From assembly GCF_036711975.1 (NCBI RefSeq), contig NC_091971.1, positions 32,061,501 through 32,125,500 on the forward strand: a DNA stretch of 64,000 nt, read 5' to 3'. The stretch is from Onthophagus taurus (taxonomy: Eukaryota > Arthropoda > Insecta > Coleoptera > Scarabaeidae). The notes under the pieces are model-generated. The model saw only the letters and a list, made by a program, of their open reading frames with translations, was not told where the DNA came from and ran no database searches. Shown piece after piece: positions 56,010 through 64,000 of the stretch. The position numbers and the translations under genes are program-made. Each line of letters opens with the position of its first letter. Within the stretch, counting starts at the first letter, position 1.

Positions 56010-56655
56010 GTAATTATAAACTGTTCTACTGTTCTCTTTTATTAAATTGAATCAAAATCATGTGGAAATATGTATATAACCAAAAAATGTGTTGCAAATA
56101 GCATGCAATAAACAAAGCAGTTAACGTATTCAATTAGATTAAAATAAATGAATTCTCCTCCGTCTACCGCCTCATCCTATTCAAAGTGGGTTCCCAAACT
56201 TTCCTCTCCCAACAACCAATAAAAATCTTAAATTACTTTGCCAACTGACTCAATTACGAACAAATCGTCAACAAATCCATCCAAATTACATCCACTATCG
56301 AATTCATTAGAACAAAAAATAACTCGCTGCCATACCTCTCATCACCAAAAACAACCTCCAACCCGTCGTCATATAAAATCATCTCAGATACAAAAACTCA
56401 GAATTACTATCTCAACAAACAAATTTGAGAAGCAATAAATCTCTTCTAACACGAGACTTGGTTCCAGAAACTAAAATCTCTCGCTATATCTATCTATTTA
56501 CTAGAGTTTTAGTCAAAGATGTCGTAAACGGCTTTTTCCCCAAAAATTCATTTCAGGGAATTTATCGAAGTATGTTTCAGGGCTAGTAGACCTCTGTTAA
56601 TCATCGACATATTTTAGTTGGAAGGGATTCTACGCAATGCGATGGGGCAGCCGTG
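56010..56655. other. No gene recognised
   Basis: CT/CA-rich stretch near 56150-56450 with no stop pattern of interest and no domain. Confidence 0.35.
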
Positions 56656-56659
56656 GCAT

Positions 56660-56770
56660 CATCTTTATGATATGGCAGCATGGAAAAGAGCGTCTCCGGA
56701 AGTTCCTAGACCACCAGAATTCTCAACACACCATGATTAAATTTACCAAGGAAACAAAGCTGTAAAACAG
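56660..56770 (+). pseudogene. Penelope-like RT fragment
   Basis: Reads MIWQHGKERLRKFLDHQNSQ followed by HTMIKFTKETK. The W.HG...L..FL.HLN..H..IKFT.E pattern follows the YVDD site in Penelope RTs. The YVDD itself is not readable. Short and isolated. Confidence 0.5.
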
Positions 56771-56852
56771 TTGCTTCTTGAAAGTGTTCGTCACTAAGAA
56801 GATAGATGTGGCATGGACCTAGGAATGTATGGGAAGAAGACGCACATCTGGA

Positions 56853-57264
56853 TTACACGTAGGTCATACCATCATTTCCTTTCATTTTAACGCATTGTTT
56901 TCTGTCGACCAGATAAGAATTAATTAGACATTGAACTTTTCTTCTTATACCTACATTCCATAATTTTCCCATTAATATACTCCTTTCTAAAGAATCAAAA
57001 GCCTTTGATAGATCCAAATACAAACCAGCCACTCTCTTGCCGTCCTCATTTACATTCTTTATTATTTCTGATGTCATTTGATAGATGCCTCGTTCTGTAT
57101 TGCGTCCTTTTAAGTAAGGATATCAATGTAATAGGTTTGTAGTTCTCAAATTGGTTGTCACATCCCTTTTTGAATACAGGCATGACTATAGCTATTTTCC
57201 ATTGATCTGGATACTTGCCAAGTTCCATGCTTACATTACATAAATAGAGTGTTCTTGACCCCAT
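56853..57264 (-). pseudogene. Jockey-like LINE RT fragment
   Basis: Minus strand: ELGKYPDQWKIAIVMPVFKK with NYKPITLISL (RT start), a gap and frame change, then VAGLYLDLSKAFDSLERSIL (motif with a catalytic Asp), KLWNVGIRRKVQCLINSYLV and DRKQCVKM. Truncated at both ends. Confidence 0.75.
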
Positions 57265-57284
57265 TTATGCTTTGTTTTTTTTCC

Positions 57285-57674
57285 TAATTGTGTTTTCTAG
57301 GAGAACTCTTTCGGACATGTTTATTGGAAATTTCGAAGAAACTTTATTTGTAAGATTCGTGTAACTTGTTTTGATTTTTTTTATCGCTTCAGTAATTAAC
57401 TTCTGTTTTTCTCGTTTGTTCTATGGTGGGGTGGAAAATCAGTACATATTGAACCTCATCATAAGTTTGATCATCGTAGATATTTATTTTAATGTATTTT
57501 GCTCTTATATTTGTATTTTTTTTGTATACACCTGTTGATCAATAAACCATTATTATTATTATACATTCCATTTATTCTGGTTTTCTAATTTTTTTTTATT
57601 TATTGTAGGTCGGAGTCATAGTTGGTACCTTGGTGGATTTTCTCGTCGTCTATAAAAGAAATCCATCTCTTATA
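57285..57674. other. No gene; ATT run
   Basis: Contains a short ATT microsatellite near 57550; nothing else recognised. Confidence 0.4.
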
Positions 57675-58261
57675 CAGGGTGATTCACATAAGAACCGACA
57701 CAGAGCAGAGACAAATAGAGGACAATAAATTAGGATGATTTAACGCAACGTATCTCTATACTAAGTTGTACTCCTGAGGAGTTATAGACCTTCAAAGTTG
57801 GGTCTTAAATTTTTAATTTAGCGATGAGATACTCCAGGTTCATTGTATGATGATTATAAGGAATGAAATCTTATGTAGTAAACAGAAATTCCACAATGAT
57901 GTATATTTATTCAGAGGTTATGTACAACAATTGTTTCGCCCTTTTAGAGGTTAAAAGGTTAAAAAATCTGTTAAAATTTAGGGTGCCATCACCCTTAATC
58001 TACCCTTTGAAATGCCTCAATTGAGTTCAATTTGCTACCAATTAATACTCTTGATACACTCATAACGTATACCAAATTTGGTTTTTCTGGCTTAATGTAT
58101 TACGAAGATATTGAACTTTTCAAAAATTTAAGAGCTAACTTTGAAGGCTTATAACTCCTCAGATGTACAACTTAGTATACAGGTAAGTTACGTTAAATCA
58201 TCTTAATTTATTGTCCTCTACATGTCCCTGCTCTGTGTCGGTTCTTAAGTGAATCACCCTG
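57675..58261. mobile_element. 587-bp MITE with TA duplication
   Basis: Inverted ends start CAGGGTGATTCAC and stay similar for about 130 bp. Both sides are TA (57673-57674, 58262-58263). Its terminal dodecamer differs by one base from the MITE at 2749-3294. Confidence 0.88.
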
Positions 58262-58263
58262 TA

Positions 58264-59580
58264 TATTAAGACATGATCGATTTGGTTGCATTTATCCATA
58301 CATGGCATTATCCATTATCCCTTGTGGAAATTACTTCTGAAAATTAAGAACAGCACCGGAAAAGACTTATCTTTTGTGGAAAAGATAAGTCAGGTAAAAT
58401 TATAGAATTTTTCTCACAAACATATTCATCTATTAAAAATACGCAATTTGTATTAAGCAAGAACAAGCTGGGAACAACATAAAATAAAATTTTATCAAAA
58501 TTTTACATCATTTTTGAATAACTCAGTAGGTTAGGTAGTTGATTAAAAAAAAAGAAAATAGACAATGAGATTGCAAGTATTAAACATAATCGTCTTGCCA
58601 TCCTAATACTTCCTCATACAGAAAGTAATCAGCAACACCATTTGTTGTATTTGCTAATATAAAATTTGTTCTACCTTTTCAGCTACCGTTTCTGAGCGCA
58701 CCTTCTTCTTCTGAATAAAATGTTCCCAATGGGTTCTAAAATTCCTTCGACTGAAGACTCTAACGCTAAAAGTTATGCAGCAAAACAACGGTCATGATGT
58801 TTGCCTGCAGTTATCAGAATTGCTGAAGAATACTGAACATCTAAAACCACAATACGTCTTGAGCTATCAGCAACCTCCAACAGTATTCAGAGAAAGAAAC
58901 AGAGTACGACAGACGAACGTTTCGACAAGGTTTTTGAAATATTTACGTTGTTAGTCAACACGGCAATAGATGACAGATTACATTTTGGCAATTTAGTGGT
59001 ATCAAATTTACGTTGTTTCATGAATATTTTTATTCAGGCTAATCAGGATGGTTTCACCTCCTCCCACTCACAGCCCAAAGCCCGAACTCATGGCAATCGC
59101 CAAGTACCTATTCAAATATACAACCTTTCGATCATCTTATTGAAAAATGAGTAATCTTCAGATATAGTCTCTTAATATTTCTACAATAGCACTAAATACA
59201 TCTGGAACTAAGAATCACCAGTTGTCAACAAACGTAAGGTTAGAGCAAGGCTTTCTTAATAAGCAGGAATTGCTTTTCGAAACGTGGTATTTTATTTAGT
59301 AATGTTATGTTCAGAGGATGACAAAAAATCAAAATCAACGGGGACCATCCCATGCATGTTTTCCAAACGTCAAACATATGGTAAAAGCTTATACCAAACA
59401 TTGTGTAAATTAATTACTAATAAATAAAGTTTTATTTGAATTTGGTTCACCTTTTTCTACAATAAAAATAATAATTAAATTATTTTTCAATCACATTTAT
59501 ACGAACACTATTTATAGAAATAATTATAATTTTCTGCTGATGTTATTAACAACCTTCTCTTTTATTTTATATTAAAACTA
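58264..59580. other. No gene recognised
   Basis: Around 58740-58950 a plus-strand stretch (pieces like LQLSELLKNTEHLKPQYVLS) looks mildly protein-like, but I cannot assign it. The rest is AT-rich. Confidence 0.35.
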
Positions 59581-60027
59581 TACAGTGCGCTTCAAAAGTA
59601 ACGGATAAATTCGATAAAATCATTACAAACAATTTATGAAAAAATCGCTGAAACGGGTCTAAAGATTTAAATTTTTTCCGCCATTTTTAAACGAGTTATG
59701 ACGTCATCGAAGTTTTTTTGTAAAAGGAACACCTCATTTTTTATATAGGAAATTTGAAAGAGGATTTCTTTCTGAATTATGTACAATAAATATTAATATC
59801 GGTTATATAAGAAAACTTTCGAGAAAAATTAATTTAACGTTTCAATATTTCCCATTCATTTGACATAGAAAAATTGTAGTAGCAGTGCGTAACCATGGCA
59901 ACCAATTGTTTTGATTTGACATTTCCAAGTGTCAAAAGTAGCAATAGAAAATTAGATTTCAAAAGTTAAACATTTTTTTTAAAGTTTAAATTTACAAAAA
60001 TAACATGAAAGATAGAAATTAATAATA

Positions 60028-61044
60028 TCAATAATTCAAATGTTCAAATTGCTGCCCGTTAGCGGCAAGGCAATATCTTAATCGGGAGACAAATGCTTCT
60101 TGAACGTTTTGAATCATATCCTGGCTAATTAATTGAATTTTTTCTCTAATTTTTTTGCTTCAGATCTTCTAGGTTATCAGGCTTATTAAAATAAACTTTA
60201 GATTTTAAATAACCCCAAAGAAAATAATATAAAGGGCCATTCAATATGTCCGCGTCTGCCAATCCACCGATTGGGAAATTTTTGGTTGAGGTATTCTCGT
60301 ACAACTAGTGCATAATGAGGAGGCGCGCCAGCTTGCTGTAGCCTGATGTAGTGAATTTGGATCTTCTGCATTTGGAAAATTTGCAACTAAACTTAGAATT
60401 AATTCTAATTGAAGAAAATTCAAATACTGTTCACCGCCTATTGTTCCAATAAAGAAATACGGTGCAATAATTCTATTCTCAACTATTCCAGCCCACATAT
60501 TGACCTTTTGAGGATACTGTGTATCTGCCTCGGCTTTCCAATGGGGATTTTCAACTGCCCAATAACGACAGTTTTGCTTATGGACGGTGCCATTTAAACA
60601 AAATGTTGCTTGATAGAATGTTTTTAATGAATTCCGGATTTGCGTTGCATAGTTCCGTCATTGTTTCGCAGAATTGCACGCGTCGATCAAAATTGTCATC
60701 GGAAAGCTGATGCACCAAGTGTACTTTGTAGGGGTGATATTTTTTTCATTTACGAAATCTTGATATTGTGCTTCTAGATGTATTTAAATTTGCAGCAATA
60801 TTGGAGATGTTTGAATGCTGATTTTCCTCTACACTTAACAGGACATCCAATTCATTTAAAGCCAATGGACGTCCGGTCTTAGGTTTATCTCGTACATGAC
60901 CAAGTTCGCGAAATTTACTCTCAATTCGACTTATTGTCGATAATGATATTGGAGTACGGTTTGGACTTCGTTATACGTTCGGACTCTATTTCCGAAACCA
61001 ATCATCATAAGAATCTCGATTCTTTCAGTTTCAGTAAGCGTCAT
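60028..61044 (-). pseudogene. Mariner-like transposase
   Basis: From ATG 61044: MTLTETERIEILMMIGFGNR, KPKTGRPLALNELDVLLSVE, IAANLNTSRSTISRFRK (HTH), YKVHLVHQLSDDNFDRRVQF, a degraded first catalytic block, GTVHKQNCRYWAVENPHWKA, QKVNMWAGIVENRIIAPYFF, GGEQYLNFLQLELILSLVAN, then QQAGAPPHYALVVREYLNQK where the usual Asp of QQD is Ala, RWIGRRGHIEWP, and a C-terminus ending QQFEHLNY. Two frame changes and the Asp-to-Ala change make it inactive. Related to 4899-5404. Confidence 0.88.
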
Positions 61045-61398
61045 TATTACTTTCTTACTTATTGAACAGTCAATAATTAAAAAACAAACAATAATAGATA
61101 AACAATAACATCAAATAACAACAAAAAAATAACGAATAGCGATGAATACCAACAAATAGCAACAAATAACAACGAATAACAACAATTAACACAAAAAACT
61201 CCACAATACTACTCAAAACAATCTCATTAAATCACAATAAACTGTTTCAAATCGAATTTTGATACTCGGAAATGTCAAATCAAAACAATTGGTTGCCATG
61301 GTTACGCACGGCTACTACTACTTTTTATATCAAATGAATGGGAAATAATGAAACTTTAAATTAATTTTTCTCGAAAATTTTCTTATGTAACCGATATT

Positions 61399-63530
61399 AA
61401 GGGTACGAAGCGGCCGTATATCGATAACGGTAAGGCCTATAGGTTTGGGAAAAAAATCCTTATAAGCAAAGTGGGCAAGAGAAATAGCTGGAAATTATTT
61501 TAAAGTTCCTAATTCGACCGCTAGGGGGCCTAACTGCCATAGAGAAACATAAAACTCCCGCTATCTCAGAACATTAGACGATGAGCTATAACTTTGATAA
61601 CATCATTTGGTAGCTTGGATAATACCGCATCGCTTTTGTTTTGCAATATTTCTCATATCTGTCATAATAAGGGAGGGGAAGGCCAATGCGTTTTCATATG
61701 TTTACATTTGAATATCTCCTGGACCATTCAACCGATTTGAATATTTTTGGTTTTGTTTGAAAGACCATTTCATGATCTTTTGAAAGATATTATATCAGTA
61801 AGACCGCTTGGTTTAAAACAAATAAGCTAGAGGGCGTTATCTGCAGCGGTTACATATTTTTGTGATTTTTAAAAGAAAGTTAAATGGAACGGTACTATTT
61901 ACTTCACGGCCCCTTAATCACCATAAAATTTGCTAAATATTAGTGAAAACCGCATCTCGATATCTCCATCCATTCTCGAATTATAGAGGAAAATGTTGAA
62001 AATTCGTATAACTTAATAGGATCAAGTTACCTTAGGAAACAAATAAGAGAGCACAAAAATGTTATTACCTAGACCCTTCCTTCACACTTTATCCAAGCTT
62101 AGAACTGCTTCAAAACTACTTTTGAGGCGTGTTTAAAAGCCAACTTATCAACAATGATAATAAAACAAAATAAACCAAAACACTTAGAATAACTTAAATT
62201 TTTGGCAAAAATAGCTCACTAATGTTCGAAATGCCTTCCAGAAACCTCGATGCTTTTATTTAATCTAGTTTCGACGAAAAAAAAAACACTGTTTAGGTCT
62301 CGGCCCTGGACACGTTTCTACTGACATTTAGTGTTTTGTCATATTTTCCCTGGTTATTGGTTTTTCTTGAAAAGTCAGATCGTTTAGTATACCCAATAAT
62401 AAAATAATTTAGATAAAGGGGTGAAAGCAATGTGGGTTTTGTTCGAACCAAGAATGCATATTATGCAAGTTTACACCAGTTTGTAGAGAGATGTTTCATG
62501 CATCCATAGCATTTGTGATAAAAGGTTTGGATTTGCCCAAATCATATTTAAAAGTCTATGATAATAGTTCAGTCTGTTATCAAAATCGGTATCTGATAAG
62601 GCCTGATGTAAAACAATGTGGTGGAGATATTATTCTCTTGAGGAATCTTGTGGACAATTGTTTTCCCAGATTATGTGGGATCATATTGCGCACCAATGTG
62701 ATTTACGAATTCATAGAGATGTCTGAACGGGCTACATGTTGCCAGTTTTCCGTAATCGTTAAGTCAATCTTAAAAGCACTTCTAGAGAAAAATGTCTTTC
62801 TTTGACGTAATTGCATTGCACATTTTTGCCATGCAGTTGCATCGTATTCCAAACATTGAAAATAAATCATCATACGCTTCTGCGTTAGTAAATGACATGT
62901 TTACAGTTACCATGGTTATGTGATTTGTTTTCTCGATGAGGTGACTGGATCCGATTGATGGCACTCGAGTTTTTAACATTTTCTTCTATAATTCGAGAAC
63001 GGGTGGCGATATGAAGATGCGGTTTTTACTAAAATTTAGCAAATTTTAAGGTGAAAAAATATGTAATCGCTGCAGATAACGCCCTCTAGCTTTTTTGTTT
63101 TGATGATTTGTTTTAAAGCAAACGGTCTTACTGAAAATATCTTTAAAAAGAGCATTTCAAACAACACCGAAAATATTCAAATCGATTGAATGGTCCAGGA
63201 GATATTAAAATGTAAACATATGAAAACGCATTGGCCTCCCCCTCCCTTATAATGACAGATATGAAAAATATCGCAAAACAAAAGCGATGCGGTATTATTC
63301 AAGCTATTAAATGATGTGGTCAAAATTATAGCTCATCTTCTAAGTTTCTGAGATACCGGGAATTTTATGCTTCTCAATGGCAGTTACGCCCCCTAGCGGT
63401 CGAATTACGAACTTCAAAATAATTTGCAACTATTTCTCTTGGTCACTTTGCTTATAAGTATTTTTTTCTCAAACCTCTAGGCTTTACCGTTGTCGAAACA
63501 CAGCCGCTCCGTACCGTTAACGGGACACTG
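61399..63530. mobile_element. Long-TIR mariner derivative, copy 2
   Basis: Same family as 32804-34949, in opposite orientation. The arms share GCGGCCGTAT(A)TC/AGCCGCTCCGTA ends and the GAGGGCGTTATCTGCAGC block. The right end is complete (GTTAACGGGACACTG then TA), and the left end lacks the first ~15 bp together with a few bases of the host element. Inserted at a TA-rich site in the mariner at 59583-63753. Confidence 0.87.
62340..62898 (-). pseudogene. Mariner-like transposase remnant in long-TIR copy 2
   Basis: ATG 62898 starts MSFTNAEAYDDLFSMFGIRC. The blocks parallel copy 1, including the degenerate MLWMHE at the first catalytic position, so the loss of Asp probably predates the spread of both copies. 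The opposite strand shows an open stretch over the same region that is only a mirror reading. Confidence 0.6.
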
Positions 63531-63755
63531 TACATAATTCCGAAGAAAATCCTCTTTCAAATTCCGATATAAAAAATGGGGTGTTCCATTTACAAAAAAA
63601 CTTCGATGACGTCATAACTCGTTTAAAAATTTAAAATGTACACCTAAAAATTGCAAAAAAAAATTTAAATCTTTAGACCCGTTTCAGCGATTTTTTCATA
63701 AATTGTTTATAATAATTTTATCCGAATTTATCCGTTATTTTTGAAACGCACTGTA

Positions 63756-64000
63756 TATCAAAAAAAGTTACATATGTCATAATTATATTCCGTATTCTTT
63801 TTATTTTTACTAAAATTAGCGTATACCATACGATCTCTCCTGCTGAGATATGCTGAACAATAAACTTTACGGATAATTGTTATTCAAAATATTATGCTTC
63901 TGCAATAAACCTATCTAATGCTGTTTTCAATTACTTACGTAATCATTAATATTCATCAGTGATTTGCAAGAATTGATACTAAAATATAATAAGCACATCA
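63756..64000. other. Nothing seen
   Basis: AT-rich end of window. Confidence 0.4.

Larger units (their letters stand above)
59583..63753. mobile_element. Mariner-like element with ~240-bp TIRs, interrupted
   Basis: Ends begin CAGTGCG(C/T)TTCAAAA, flanked by TA (59581-59582 and 63754-63755). Inverted arms extend about 240 bp on each side (to GAATTATGTACA). Without the inserted long-TIR element (61399-63530) it is about 2 kb. The transposase lies on minus. Confidence 0.9.

Noticed and set aside
1..64000. tRNA or rRNA genes
   Set aside because: No convincing A/B-box cloverleaf or rRNA core sequence was recognised by eye; a covariance-model scan was not possible here.

Overview
This window looks like insect nuclear DNA, most likely from a beetle or close relative. 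It is AT-rich, its host genes are split by short GT-AG introns, and two of them encode chitin-binding (Rebers-Riddiford) cuticle proteins. Most of the rest is transposon debris typical of arthropod genomes. I see no bacterial-style operons, tRNAs, rRNAs or CRISPR arrays. The species assignment is inference; all gene models come from reading the sequence only.

Only four host genes are convincing. They are an RR-1 cuticle protein on the minus strand (1530-2095), a small secreted protein with two TIL protease-inhibitor-like domains (14360-14919), a second, Gln-rich RR-1 cuticle protein (30555-31834), and a 508-aa SLC46-type major-facilitator transporter (47145-55872). The first intron of the transporter is about 7 kb, appears to start with GC instead of GT, and is packed with nested repeats.

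Layout. 0-14 kb: minisatellite, cuticle gene, a MITE, several LINE fragments, a transposon remnant flanked by inverted copies of its own 3' end, a degenerate piggyBac, and a hAT element with clear ends. 14-19 kb: the TIL gene, then a RAG1/Transib-like transposase remnant split by a second hAT. 19-26 kb: a decayed BEL/Pao retrotransposon interrupted by a 1.1-kb TA-flanked element, an unclassified transposon protein, and a LINE interrupted by an 85-bp TTAA-flanked MITE. 26-29 kb: a nearly whole PIF/Harbinger element with both of its genes. 30-32 kb: second cuticle gene. 32-47 kb: a long-TIR mariner derivative, a Penelope-like element with a hairpin end, tandem repeats, a TTAA-flanked piggyBac, and two adjacent LINEs. 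47-56 kb: transporter gene. 56-64 kb: LINE and Penelope fragments, a MITE, and a mariner with 240-bp inverted ends that contains a second copy of the long-TIR element.

The two cuticle genes plausibly act in chitin-matrix assembly, and the TIL protein in extracellular protease control. Nothing suggests the four host genes form a functional cluster. The most interesting items are the split RAG1-like remnant, the repeated hammerhead-core-like motifs at Penelope-type hairpins, the non-canonical GC-AG intron, and several layered insertions that allow relative dating.
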